Shown piece by piece: positions 11,414 through 23,014 of a stretch of 64,000 nucleotides of DNA. The notes under the pieces were generated by a model that was not told the origin of the DNA, did no database searches, and worked only from the letters and a program-made list of their open reading frames with translations. The stretch comes from Protonemura montana. Taxonomy: Eukaryota; Arthropoda; Insecta; Plecoptera; Nemouridae. The position numbers and the translations under genes were made by a program. The stretch is taken from contig OX387608.1 of NCBI GenBank assembly GCA_947568835.1, positions 3,634,001 through 3,698,000 of the forward strand. The letters run 5' to 3'. Positions within the stretch are counted from its first letter, which is position 1. Every line of letters begins with the position of its first letter.

Positions 11414-12045
11414 ACATTAGCGCTGTGGCTCTGACTAAACCTGTAAACCCAATGACAGGACGTTTAACATTAGCGCTGTCACTCTGACTAAACCTGTAAA
11501 CCCAATGACAGAACGTTTAACATTAGCGCTGTGGCTCTGACTAAACCTGTAAACCCAATGGCAGGACTTTTAACATTAGCGCTGTGACTCTGACTAAACC
11601 TGTAAACCCAATGGCAGGACGTTTAACATTAGCGCTGTGACTCTGACTAAACCTGTAAACCCAATGACAGGACGTTTAACATTAGCGCTGTGACTCTGAC
11701 TAAACCTGTAAACCCAATGGCAGGACGTTTAACATTAGCGCTGTGACTCTGACTAAACCTGTAAACCCAATGACAGGACGTTTAACATTAGCGCTGTGAC
11801 TCTGACTAAACCTGTAAACCCAATGACAGGACGTTTAACATTAGCGCTGTGGCTCTGACTAAACCTGTAAACCCAATGACAGGACGTTTTACATTAGCGC
11901 TGTGACTCTGACTAAATCTGTAAACCCAATGGCAGTTGGCAGGACGTTTAATATTAGCGCTGTGACTCTGACTAAACCTGTAAACCCAATGACAGAACGT
12001 TTAACATTAGCGCTGTGACTCTGACTAAACCTGTCAACCCAATGG
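11414..12045 (+). repeat. 53-bp minisatellite, about 12 copies
   Basis: The unit contains tttaacattagcgctgtgac, tctgactaaacctgtaaacc and caatgacaggacg. Related single sequences occur at about 33330-33375 and 63640-63680. The 47-bp array at 50874-51205 has a clearly similar core (tttaacattaacgttctgcc). Confidence 0.93.
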
Positions 12046-12687
12046 TTCAAGTGGATTACAATTAAGTCTGGACTGGCCGTGGTTGTTAATCAACAACTCG
12101 CCAGTTTTATCAGTAGCTAAGAAACAGGCTCACGGCTTCAAAGACCTTGGCTCGATATTTCATTCGAGGGTGTTTTAAATATGCTTCAAGCGGCCGTTTA
12201 TCCAGAGCATGCTTCTCTTCTCTTTTAATTTCCTGTCTTCTTAATGTCCTCTATTTTCGTTGCCGCCAGCAACACTTTTCTTCAAGCAATAATTTCCTCC
12301 CTCCTTGGCGTTTTTTCCGTGGGAAGATATAAGGGTTACTACAATCACAGGACCTTCAGAAATATGATCCAGAGACTACCGCTCTAATCTTGACGGGACA
12401 GACAAATGACCCGAATATCAAACCCGCAGGCTGACTGCTCTGTAACCCGACCCAACGAGGGCGCCGACGAACCCATTTGGGCGGACGCGTTTTTGTGTTG
12501 CTTCTCCCTGGACGAGACGTTTCACGAGATTCTATTCTATTTTCAATTCCAGATTTTCACTCTCGACTCCCAATGTGGCTGAAAAAACGACTCGCCAGCT
12601 TTACTAGGGTAACGGCGTTCTTTGATCGATCCTCGGAGAGGGTAAACCTCAAAAGTGCACAGATTAACACAACAATTCCTTTCGGGG
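12046..12687. other. Unannotated stretch
   Basis: No exon recognised, including the sought alkaline phosphatase serine exon on the minus strand. Confidence 0.4.
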
Positions 12688-13192
12688 AGGCCAGTGTGAG
12701 CTCCCAACGTGCATGGAGTGACCAGGGTGAGCTCCCAACGTACACGGGGAGGCCGGGGTGAGCTCCCAACGTGCACGGGGAGGCCAGGGTGAGCTCCCAA
12801 CGTGCACGGGGAGGCCAGGATGAGCTTCCAACGTGCATGGGGAAGCCGGGGTGAGCTTCCAACGTGCACGGGGAGGCCAGGGTGAGCTCCCAACGTGCAC
12901 GGGGAGGCCAGGGTGAGCTCCCAACGTGCACGGGGAGGCCAGGGTGAGCTCTCAACGTGCACGTGGAGGCCAGTGTGAGCTCTCAACGTGCACGGGGAGG
13001 CCAGGGTGAGCTTCCAACGTGCACGGGGAGGCCAGTGTGAGCTCCCAACGTGCACGGGGAGGCCAGGGTGAGCTTCCAACGTACACGGGGAGGCCAGGGT
13101 GAGCTCCCAACGTGCACGGGGAGGCCAGGGCGAGCTCCCAACGTGCACGGGGTGGCCAGGGCGAGCTCCCAACGTGCACGGGGTGGCACGTC
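12688..13192 (-). repeat. 31-bp minisatellite, about 16 copies
   Basis: The unit contains gaggccagggtgagctccc and aacgtgcacgg. The period is 31 bp, not a multiple of three, so all three minus-strand frames stay open and give repetitive Pro/Trp/Ala-rich open frames. These are by-products, not proteins. Confidence 0.95.
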
Positions 13193-13639
13193 AATTTAAG
13201 TTAGATGTCGTGATTATTTTCTTTTTCCACACCTCTTTGGATCCAATGCCATCACGGCAGTGTAGATCTCAACCCACATCTCCTAGTAAGACTACTTGAT
13301 ATTAAACCACAAGGTCGTGGTCAGCTTAAGGTCAGCCTGTAAAGACCGGGGCTATCCCCTCTCAGAAGCTTCCCCCTTTAAAAGCTTCTCCCCCGCGAAG
13401 CTGATGCCAGTTCTCACGGTACCGAGGAAGACGTCGGACATGAATATTTGATGAGATCTTATTTAGCTTCGGGCCGCCCGAGATGTTCTCGGTGAAAAAC
13501 CACTCAAAGCTGAAAGTCAGCGACGATTGACGAACGAGCTGAGGGTAATATTATCGAATTCTGAGGATTCAAGTGGCTGTTGGTCAAAATTAGGTTTAAC
13601 AGAGATTTATTCATAGAAATGGATCTTGTTTGCGTTTAT
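13193..13639. other. Unannotated stretch, presumed intron of the alkaline phosphatase gene
   Basis: Downstream of the exon on its strand; no further exon recognised. Confidence 0.4.
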
Positions 13640-13737
13640 ATGGAGAAGCCGAGTTTGCTCTGCGGGCTGCATCTAGGAGTTTGGGTGTGGAGGAGCCAAG
13701 TTTGTTCTGCGGGTTGCGTTTAGGAGTTTTTTCATAA
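13640..13737 (+). repeat. Two diverged units of the 46-bp satellite
   Basis: The sequences tttgctctgcgggctgcatc and gtgtggaggagccaagtttg match the array unit at 52882-54552. They lie 46 bp from the exon's donor site. Confidence 0.85.
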
Positions 13738-13782
13738 GATGAGCCGAATTGGTGTAAAATGACAAACCAGGGCCGCACTAAC

Positions 13783-14018
13783 CTTTGCTAGCGCCACAGC
13801 GGGGAAAGTGTCCCACACGAGGTCGGTTTCCTCTCCAGTGTTGCCACGTCGCTGTCCTCGAAGGATTCGCGCGGCGGTCGACGTTGCCAGACCGAGACCA
13901 TCGCCCACGAAGAGCAGAACGTTGCGAGCACGGCGCGTGCCCAACGCCGCTTCCCCCCCAGCCGCAGAGACGCGACGTTGCAACGCCGCACGGGCTGAAG
14001 CGTACCAGAAGGTCTTGT
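13783..14018 (-). CDS. Alkaline phosphatase, single internal exon (N-terminal metal-binding segment)
   Basis: Alkaline phosphatases hydrolyse phosphate monoesters with two zinc ions and one magnesium ion; animal forms are usually secreted and GPI-anchored. The exon encodes 78 whole codons plus two bases of a split codon. Near the start it reads KTFWYASARAAL, matching the family's early W-containing helix. The core is NVLLFVGDGLG, whose GDG aspartate is the family ligand shared by zinc and magnesium. Then follow TAARILRGQ, GEETDLVWDTFP and AVALAK. The acceptor (gtttcag) lies just above 14018 and the donor (GTTAGT) just below 13783. Ending after the lysine of VALAK agrees with my recollection of the vertebrate gene structure. 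The linker before NVLL is about four residues longer than in human ALPL and GMG is replaced by GLG. The exon is GC-rich compared with its surroundings. The catalytic-serine exon (DSAG motif) was not seen in the 13.7 kb downstream. Family call is firm; the paralogue is unresolved. Confidence 0.88.
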
Positions 14019-14237
14019 CTGAAACGAAGCGACGTGTCGCGGTCAGAAAACTAGCGACTTGGCAACCGCGGGAACAAAGAAACATCTTAGCATTAAACAT
14101 ATTACATTTACTACACATCTTTAAGCAATTTCCTCAAACTATGAAAATTCTTTATTATATGTTTATTCCATTCGTCATGTAATTCCAAGCACGTTCTTTC
14201 CCAATCTTCTTCCCATTGTCTTATATTCAAATCCATT

Positions 14238-14866
14238 TGAAAACGTATTTCAAGAACTCTAACTTAAGTTTTGAAATCATAGGGGCACCTTGGATTTAGG
14301 GATGTCTACCTGTTGCCAACAATTGATTTTGATCAGCTGGCTGGATCCTATGTTCTATCCAGGTTATTTGAGATCAGCTGGCTGGATCCTATGCTTTATC
14401 CAGGTTATTTGAGATCAGCTGACTGGATCCTATGCTCTATCCATGTTATTTGAGATCAGCTGGCTGGATCCTATGCTCTATCCATGTTATTTGACATCAG
14501 CTGGCTGGATTTTATGTTCTATCCAGGTTATTAGAGATCAGCTGGCTGGATCCTATGTTCTATCCAGGTTATTTGAGATCAGCTGGCTGGATCCTATGCT
14601 CTATCCAGGTTATTTGAGATCAGCTGGCTGGATCCTATGTTCTATGTAGGTTATTTGAAATCAGCTGGCTGGATTCTATGCTCTATACAGGTTATTTGAG
14701 ATCAGCTGGCTGGATCCTTTGCTCTATCCAGGTTATTTGAGATCAGCTGGCTGGATCCTATGCTCTATCCAGGTTATTTGAGATCAACTGGCTGGATCCT
14801 ATGCTCTATCTAGGTTATTTGAGATCAGCTGGCTGGATCCTATACTCAATCCAGGTTATTTGAGGT
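14238..14866 (+). mobile_element. MITE-like element, flank plus 41-bp array A4 (about 13 copies)
   Basis: The flank at 14238-14330 (ctaacttaagttttgaaatc, atctacctgttgcc-like, caacaattgattttgatc) precedes the array at 14331-14866. The outer flank and terminus are missing. It lies in the presumed intron just upstream of the alkaline phosphatase exon. Confidence 0.85.
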
Positions 14867-16340
14867 CATTTCTCCTAGAGAAGATAAAAAACATTTTAAT
14901 TCACACGAGTTTTGCTTCAATACCCGTCTCGAGTCTAATACGCCTGCGCTAAACGCTGTTAAATGAGTCGCTCGAAAGTAGAAAAAGCCTGGCACTCGCT
15001 GAAAGGAATTAGAACAAGCAAGTACCACAAGCCGCAGTCCTCTTTTCACTCCCAACATCATTTTTTATAAGAGGCTTTACACGGATTAAAGCGCGCCGCC
15101 TCCATTTAGCGTGGCATAGGCTTTCCTTCCGAGGATAAGCCGGGATATTCGTCGTCAAAACGTTCGTGCCCAGAAACAAGCCCGCATTGTCCCGGATATT
15201 TCCAGGCAAATAAATTGGTCAGATCAGCGCGCGCGCGGGAGCCGGAGTTGTTTTTATTAGTAATGTCACGTATTTTTGTTATAGGTTCCCTAAGATGTTA
15301 TTCATGTGGTTTGTGTTGCTGGCGTGCCGCCCGCGGTGCGGTCCAGATGGCCGGTTCCACAAGCCACGAGACTAGATGAGCCGGAGCGAGCGAGTGATAT
15401 GCTATACACGACGAGAGCAAAAGAGAAGTCGGATAACAGCGTGTCATTAGTTAAATTCGTTCTAGCGAAACAAATCAAGCGCACCCGCTAAATTTCCCTT
15501 TTTTTTTTAAAGCGCCAATTTTTTTTTTGTACGCAACTCATGAAAAATGATCAGAACACCAATCTCTAAGTTTCCCTTGCGTATCCTTCGGGAAAATTAC
15601 TGACATTAGCAATTACAGAAATTAGTTAACTGAAAAGCAACGTGTATTATTAAGAAAAAGTGACAGTTCATTAATCATATTTATTTGAGAGTTATTTACG
15701 TTAATAAATTACTCGCCAACTAGCAATACAGTTTTCTGAGAAGCGAAGATAGACGAACCGGTGTTTCATAACCTAAAACATGCAAGTCGAGACGCGATAA
15801 TAAATAGTGTAGATATTAAATCGCATTCAGACAGAGCAACAAAGGAAATTTAAACGCAATTGAACGCCGAATGAGTCGGCTGAAAGCGTGACGAAATGAA
15901 GTTTCTTCCATTGACTAAACTAGGTGTTTGTTTTGTTTAGCCCCGCCCACTTTAGCACTGCCAAGCGGATTCCTGTCAGACATTGCCGTGTTTACACGTG
16001 ATCTGCACGTGTTCACAGCCGGGCGACGAGAAGGCCGTGATTAATGGATCGTCACGTGTCCCCCTACCCCACCCCCTCCTCAGCCACCGCCCTTCAAAAG
16101 GCTCTTGCTTTGTCCAATTAGCGCCTGCATTAATCTGGCACGGCTTAATGAATTCCTGCGATGCGATCGTGTTTCTAAAGAGAAATTAATGATGTTATTC
16201 ATTCGTGTGACGTCATAACTCGGTGTAGCGACACTGACGTTTCGTCGCTGTCTTTTAGTTTGACAGGCGTAAACCACACGGCGGTCCCTTTGATGGCGAG
16301 CGCGTTTAAATAGGGGTAAACTGAGAGTCGGATGGTTTTC
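14867..16340. other. Unannotated stretch
   Basis: No exon recognised. CpG-rich at about 15200-15400 with a gcgcgcgcg run near 15228-15236; otherwise AT-rich. Confidence 0.4.
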
Positions 16341-17520
16341 ACTGAAGTTAAGCAACACTGCGTTGGGTCAGGTGTTGGATGGGTGACCATCATACACATG
16401 ACCAGTTCTGTTCGGGAGAGAGGTTGGAGGGATGAAAGTTAAGCAACACTGCGTTGGGTCAGGTATTGGATGGGTGACGATCATACACATGACCAGTTCT
16501 GTTCGGGAGAGAGGTTGGAGGGATGAAAGTTAAGCAACACTGCGTTGGGTCAGGTGTTGGATGGGTGACGATCATACACATGACCAGTTCTGTTCGGGAG
16601 AGAGGTTGGAGGGATGAAAGTTAAGTAACACTGCGCTGGGTCAGGTATTGGATGGGTGACCATCATACACATGACCAGTTCTGTTCGGGAGAGAGGTTGG
16701 AGGGATTAAAGTTAAGCAACACTGCGCTATGTCAGGTATTGGATGGGTGACCATCATACACATGACCAGTTCTGTTTGGGAGAGAGGTGGGAGGGATGAA
16801 AGTTAAGCAACACTGCGCTATGTCAGGTATTGGATGGGTGACCATCATACACATGACCAGTTCTGTTCGGAAGAGAGGTTGGAGGGATGAAAGTTAAGCA
16901 ACACTGCGTTGGGTCAGGTGTTGGATGGGTGACCATCATACACATGACCAGTTCTGTTCGGGAGAGAGGTTGGAGGGATGAAAGTTAAGCAACACTGCGT
17001 TGGGTCAGGTATTGGATGGGTGACGATCATACACATGACCAGTTCTGTTCGGGAGAGAGGTTGGAGGGATGAAAGTTAAGCAACACTGCGTTGGGTCAGG
17101 TGTTGGATGGGTGACGATCATACACATGACCAGTTCTGTTCGGGAGAGAGGTTGGAGGGATGAAAGTTAAGTAACACTGCGCTGGGTCAGGTATTGGATG
17201 GGTGACCATCATACACATGACCAGTTCTGTTCGGGAGAGAGGTTGGAGGGATGAAAGTTAAGCAACACTGCGCTATGTCAGGTATTGGATGGGTGACCAT
17301 CATACACATGACCAGTTCTGTTTGGGAGAGAGGTAGGAGGGATGAAAGTTAAGCAACACTGCGCTATGTCAGGTATTGGATGGGTGACCATCATACACAT
17401 GACCAGTTCTGTTTGGGAGAGAGGTTGGAGGGATGAAAGTTAAGCAACACTGCGCTGTGTCAGGTATTGGATGGGTGACCACCGAACGGTTTAGCTTGTT
17501 AGAAACTCTCGAGATCACCG
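16341..17520 (+). mobile_element. 5S-SINE head amplified to 13 tandem 91-bp units
   Basis: Units start at 16347 and recur every 91 bp to 17439. Each holds a 5S box A-like agttaagcaacactgcg and box C-like tggatgggtgacc, joined by catcatacacatgaccag and ttcgggagagaggttgg. Six-unit blocks repeat in order (546 bp). The last unit runs into a fresh 5S head start (ccgaacggttta…gagatcaccg). No SINE body is present. Confidence 0.92.
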
Positions 17521-17539
17521 AAATTAAGAATTTTTTTGA

Positions 17540-17625
17540 AGCCAATTTGTACTGCGGGTTGCATCTAGAAGTTTATAAGTGGGGGAGCCGAGTCTGTTTT
17601 GCGAGTTGCGTTCAGAAATTTTTCT
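17540..17625 (+). repeat. Diverged 46-bp satellite units next to a 5S head
   Basis: The sequences tactgcgggttgcatctaga and gggggagccgagtctgtttt match the 46-bp unit. The same adjacency to a 5S head is seen at 59525-59580. Confidence 0.8.
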
Positions 17626-18261
17626 TTTAACAAAATCCCATCGCTTCAGATTTTGTTTATTTCTTGAAAATTATTCTCTTTCAAAAGTTTTCTTTCTTGT
17701 TTAACTTCCGCAACAAGTCGTGACTTCCACTCAGCTCGACAAAGCGAAAGTCCCCGACATTCTCGACGCCACAGCACGACGACGACGAATGAATGTTTCA
17801 AGAATCTTTCTCTCCCGAGTTTCGGACCCATTAGTCGAGTTCCATTCCTGGTCGCCATTGTTACGTCACCGCGCCAGCAAATCGAACTTTGAACAATACA
17901 TCACTTCCGGCGACAGCCTACTTTGCAAGTTGCGACGGAATCCAGCGCCCCGAGCGGACGCAAAGTAAACTTTCACCCGCATTTACACCTCGACCCCCTT
18001 CCACACTCGCACCCCTTTTTGACAAGAGGAAGCGGAAATCATGCCCGGCTTAGGCGATCGCAAAGCAATACTAATTGACGTCACGTCACGGCCGCTTGGC
18101 GTAATCGCGTGCGACGTTGACGGGTTGTTTAACGGGCTGATTAGAATTTTAATCAGCCTCTCGTCTCTATGGCAATTTATCACGGGAACAAATGCGAGTC
18201 TCTCACGACTTGCTCTCAATCACTGAGTCATAGTCCCGAACAGTGGCGGGCCACAAACACT
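17626..18261. other. Unannotated stretch
   Basis: Short open frames only; nothing recognised. Confidence 0.4.
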
Positions 18262-18475
18262 GACCTCAAATAGCTATGGAGACACTTTGAAGCCATGGCC
18301 GCCATCTTGAGAGTCCCTGATTTTCAGTTCTCTCAAAAGAGCCCGTGCTATTTTAAGTATTTGCATCTGTAGTTTTTATGGTTTTCACCGCTTTAATGGT
18401 CAATATAGTTTAACATTTTTTTTAAACTTTACATTTAGCATTAAAATCATTGAGACACCTCAAATTTACCCCAAA
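18262..18475 (-). mobile_element. MITE-like element copy lacking the 41-bp array
   Basis: It begins with terminus-like gacctcaaatagctatggag, then tttgaagccatggccgcca, tcttgagagtccctgat, aagagcccgtgctattttaa, and ends near gacacctcaaattt. The order matches the flanks of arrays A2, A5, A6 and A8, but no tandem units are present. Confidence 0.8.
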
Positions 18476-19298
18476 AGGTGTTCAATTGGTTCATAACAAT
18501 GGCCTTAAAGAACAACACCACTATTGTTGACCCCAAGCTCGTCATTCATTTAACTGCTTGCAAAATAAATCAGCTGTCGTTATTTAGTTTGTTAAAAATG
18601 CAAAGCTACAACAAAAAGTAAAACAAAAGTTTGGTTCTGAAAGCGCAGCAAATTAATCAAAACAATATGTCGGGTGTTGAGCAAATTTCGATCGAGGTGC
18701 CGTGCGCTCCGGCTAAAATCTTAGATAATTTCTTAGACATTTCAGTGCCTTCTGGACGCTTTCTCGCATGGGCTGAGATTGTATTTATTTCCCTAACATG
18801 AGAAAATAGTTTTAATAGATCGTGATTCTTTTGTTTCTTTGAATTTTTTTACAATTTGCAAGAATTATTTGTTTCCAGATAAGCTATGTACAATTAACTA
18901 TGTTTCTATATTATTTATGCTGTATACAATGTATATGTATGTTTGTGAACTGACCCATCCAATATATTAGAGTATTGTAATCAATCTAGACAAACACAAT
19001 ATTTATTATTTTAGTTTTGCTGGCAGCGACTTCAACCGCTCGCCGCTTGCATGACGACGGACGTCGGCGTCCCGATAAACAAGACGTGGCGTCGACGTCG
19101 GCGTCGGAGCGTGACCGATGTTTACGACGCTTTTTGCGTGAACACCCCCTCCCTCCCCCCCCCCAACCCACCACCCTACAAATGCTGATTCGTGGAGGAC
19201 AGTTTTTGGCCAAAGTTATTTTTGTCAACTTTGTCGCTAGAGTCACTGCAAGTTATGTCGTTTCGAAAACAAAATACATCTATCGAAGTGCTGTTAGT
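18476..19298. other. Unannotated stretch with a short dispersed repeat
   Basis: gaggtgccgtgcgctccggc at about 18694 recurs at about 45174 with related following sequence. A CpG-dense patch at 19020-19135 contains several gacgtcggcg-type words. No exon recognised. Confidence 0.45.
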
Positions 19299-19875
19299 GC
19301 TAAGCGGTGGCCGGTCCTTGGTGCTGTTGGACAGGAGTAGCCAACACAGTGTGTCAAAGGGACAAGGCTAAGCGGTGGCCGCTCCTTGGTGCTGTTGGAC
19401 AGGAGCAGCCAACACAGTGTGTCAAAGTGACAAGGCTAAGTGGTGGCCAGTCCTTGGTGCTGTTGGACAGGAGCAGCCAACACAGTGTGTCAAAGGGACA
19501 AGGCTAAGCGGTGGCCGGTCCTCGGTGCTGTTGGACAGGAGCAGCCAACACAGTGTGTCAAAGTGACAAGGCTAAGCGGTGGCCGGTCCTTGGTGCTGTT
19601 GGACAGGAGCAGCCAATACAGTGCGTCAAAGAGACAAGGCTAAGCGGTGGCCGGTCCTTGGTGCTGTTGGACAGGAGCAGCCAACACAGTGTGTCAAAGG
19701 GACAAGGCTAAGCGGTGGCCGGTCCTTGGTGCTGTTAGACAGGAGCAGCCAACACAGTGTGTCAAAGTGACAAGGCTAAGCGGTGGCCGGTCCTTGGTGC
19801 TGTTGGACAGGAGCAGCCAACACAGTGTATCAAAGTGACAAGGCTAAACGGTGACCGGTCCTTGGTGCTGTTGAA
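19299..19875 (+). repeat. 68-bp minisatellite, about 8.5 copies
   Basis: The unit contains gctaagcggtggccggtcct, tggtgctgttggacagg and agcagccaacacagtgtgtc. Because 68 is not a multiple of three, overlapping frames every 68 bp encode the same peptide; these are by-products. Confidence 0.95.
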
Positions 19876-21568
19876 CATGAGACATGACATGATTTAAGAA
19901 CATTTAGTTTAAAATGTGAATCTTTAGCATGACAATTGAAAGGCAAAGCTACTTGTTGCTAGCCAAGCTATAGTAAGCTTAGTTTAGTTCCTGTGTGAAT
20001 CCGAAAAAGCCCGATACCAGCCGAGTGTCGCCGAACGCCGAGCCGACTTGTTTCAAGCGTGATCGCGCATGCTCGTATCTCAGGACACGTCAGACTCGGA
20101 TATTAGCGCTCGGGGAAAAAAAACCGAGTAGCGTTTCGCCAGAACATTGCGTCCGACAAAACGCGAGCAAACTTTTTTACATTAATTTAATGTTTGGAAT
20201 GGGGTGTTTCCGGTGTGCAGTACGACGTTCCCGCCAAAAGCACGGCTTTGATGATCGTCTCGCTCGGTAGAGCGCGGCGCTAGCGAGCGAGTTAGTTTCC
20301 GGTAGAGGGCGGGGCTTACTTCATTGTGTGTCAGGCGTCATGCATCACCGAGGGGACCAATGGGCCGTGGTGGCCCCGGTAGCTGCACTAGCGCCTCTAC
20401 CGCGACCCAAATAAAACAATCACTCTTTCCTGATCCCGGAATGAGGAACATTGGGACAACGCTCTTTCCTAGGGGAGATCTCAAGATGAAGTCGTTGCTT
20501 TCACTTTTCAAAATCTATCTTTCAAGGACATTCCAAGGTCAAAATTCCAAGCTTCTTCTTCGAGGGTGAAATAACTGCTTTTTTCTTTGATAAAGTAACA
20601 GGCACAACTTACGAAAAGTCAGAAAAATTCGTTGCTTTTCTTAGCTTTCAGCAACCAAGGAAAATAGATTTATTTTCGAATGTGTAAATGCTTATGTGAA
20701 CCAATTAGACAACACCGTCCCTTCAAAAGCCACCTCTCAGCCAATCAGAGAGCGCCACGTAACGAGCGCCTTCTAAACGAGTAAGAACCTCGCCAGGGAG
20801 AACGAAATTAGAAGGCGTCGTGCGACCACGAGATGAGCGCGCGGTTGAAAAGTGGTAGAAAAGTAGACAAAAGAGTAATTATCTTCGAGCGCTGACAAAA
20901 AGAAGCGGCGATGAAATTAGTAGCGAGACAAATAGCCCATGTCCGAGCGAAACGTGAACGAAGAGGACAAAACAAAGAAGAAAATAATTGCATCGCTAAT
21001 GTTGGGACAGAGAGGAGTGGGTATTCTTTCAATAGTCTTTTTGTTGGCACGCTAACACAGAGCTTGGTTGAGTACGTACCGACTATCTCATTACTTTCTT
21101 TGTCGCGGTTGTACTTGCCCCCCTCCATCCCTACCCTCCCGGCCAACCCCCTACCACTGTTGAATTAAAAACAAAGTGCTTTGTCTCAGGTCTAACACAG
21201 AAGCACATCTCGCCTTTACTCCCTTCTCTAGGGTCTCTCAGGATGACCATTCTGGGGATCGACCACTGATCTCAAGGATCCTGGATGGAAAATAAAACAG
21301 TTGCCGATTTTGAGCAGAAAGAAAACAGTGGCCGCTTCTAAATAAAATTGTATTTACATGACAGAACACTGCCTGCTTGTATCATCACCAGATTCAAATT
21401 AGAATTTGTGTCTTCTTCGGGTTTTTATTTTTTAATTAAAAACTTTCAACATCACTTTTATGTTTTTCAAGCGTGTCGGCAATCTGCCTGAAATCGGCCA
21501 CCAGACAAAAGTTTCTCCGACATGTTTTCTTGGTTGCCACAAAAAAAATCACAACTCTTTCTTTGATT
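19876..21568. other. Unannotated stretch, CpG-rich at 20000-20330
   Basis: A CpG-rich patch ends with a GC-box (gggcggggc at about 20308), which could be a promoter or CpG island. No exon recognised. At about 20585-20660 a dispersed fragment (gataaagtaacaggcacaac) recurs near 35020 and 47970. Confidence 0.4.
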
Positions 21569-22390
21569 TGATTAGTGAGGTTTAACGACGCACTGTTTTG
21601 ACGGTGGGCATGTGGCGCTTGTTTAATGGCGTCTGTGAATGAGTGGATGATGAGGATAATAACATCGGTGCTGGCAAGTTGCTTACTCTTGTCGAAGAGA
21701 AAACACTGCAAACAATAAACCCAACGAATAACGCAAATCAACCTTCTGAAGGACAGTACAACGTGAACAACAGGATTCCTCCACAAATCCATGCTGTCGA
21801 GAGTTTGATAAGTAAGGCGAGTGAAGTTGTTGTACAAACTTTCATCCCTCTAACCTCTCTTCCGAACAGAACTGGTCATGTATATGATGGTCACCCATCC
21901 AATACCTGACTCAGCGCATTGTTGCTTTACTTTCATCCCTCCAACCTCTCTCCCGAACAGAACTGGTCATGTATATGATGGTCACCCATCCAATACCTGA
22001 CTCAGCGCATTGTTGCTTAACTTTCATCCCTCCTACCTCTCTCCCAAACAGAACTGGTCATGTGTATGATGGTCACCCATCCAACACCTGACCCAGCGCA
22101 GTGTTGCTTAACTTTCATCCCTCCAACCTCTCTCCCAAACAGAACTAGTCATGTGTATGATGGTCACCCATCCAATACCTGACTCAGCACAGTGTTGCTT
22201 AACTTTCATCCATCCAACCTCTCTCCCGAACAGAACTGGTCATGTGTATGATAGTCACCCATCCAATAACTGACCCAGCGCAGTGTTGCTTAACTTTCAT
22301 CCATCCAACCTCTCTCCCGAACAGAACTGGTCATGTGTATGATAGTCACCCATCCAATACCTGACTCAGCGCAGTGTTACCTAACTTCGG
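21569..22390 (-). mobile_element. 5S-derived SINE, near complete, about six head units
   Basis: Read on the minus strand: head units (about 22390 down to 21850), a shortened body with tcgacagcatggatttgtgg, and a 3' tail ending cgtcgttaaacctcac at about 21575-21590. The central part between 21680 and 21740 is rearranged relative to other copies. Confidence 0.88.
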
Positions 22391-23014
22391 TACGATGTAT
22401 GTTAAACACAAAAGCTAGTTTCAAGTGAAGTAACATTCATTGTGTCAACATGAGAAGTTTGCAAATAGAGAAACCAAACAACAAAATAACACGGGTAATT
22501 GCACTGCGAATAATAAATCTGTTTATTTTAATGCGGGATATGAATTACAAAACTGATGTATTTCCAGTGAAGCCACAAACAATGCCACTTTCAGGGTTTT
22601 TTTTCTCCATTACTGAACACACCGTACTTACGATTTGTGTACATTCATTTATTATTAACGGAGAGCGAATTGGTGTGCCGTGTTTTTAGTAAAACGCAAA
22701 AACATCCTTTGCATGTTTCATTCCGATTGTTAGAAAAGTGTACGCCATGTTGCAGAATGACCCCGAGGTGCCCACCCGACCCGAGCCACCCCGAGCCGAA
22801 CGGAAGCATCAACAAATTTACTTTCCGAGCCGGGGGAGAGATTTGAAAATATTTCAATCACTCTGCGTCGCCTCAAAGGACGCCAATTTGGCGTCGAGCT
22901 TGATTAACGTCGTCGCTGTACGTCATCGTGCTGGTAATCAGCACCCATAGAGCTTTGCAAATGTCCGCAATGGTACAGATATGATGTCAAAAACTCATGT
23001 TTACTTTGTTGACA
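22391..23014. other. Unannotated stretch
   Basis: Nothing recognised. Confidence 0.4.

Noticed and set aside
12543-13194. Overlapping minus-strand open frames of 80-209 codons
   Set aside because: The 31-bp period keeps all three frames open and gives the same peptide out of register.
1-13782. Downstream alkaline phosphatase exon with the catalytic serine
   Set aside because: I scanned the minus strand by eye for a DSAG-type motif between repeats and found none; a diverged exon could still have been missed.
13785-14182. Plus-strand open frames over the alkaline phosphatase exon
   Set aside because: They are antisense shadows of the GC-rich exon.
16341-17520. Functional 5S rRNA gene cluster
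   Set aside because: Units hold only part of the 5S sequence with many substitutions, are joined by SINE linker, and the same units attach to SINE bodies elsewhere.
19307-19838. Ladder of six similar open frames of about 65 codons
   Set aside because: A by-product of the 68-bp repeat; starts are exactly one unit apart.
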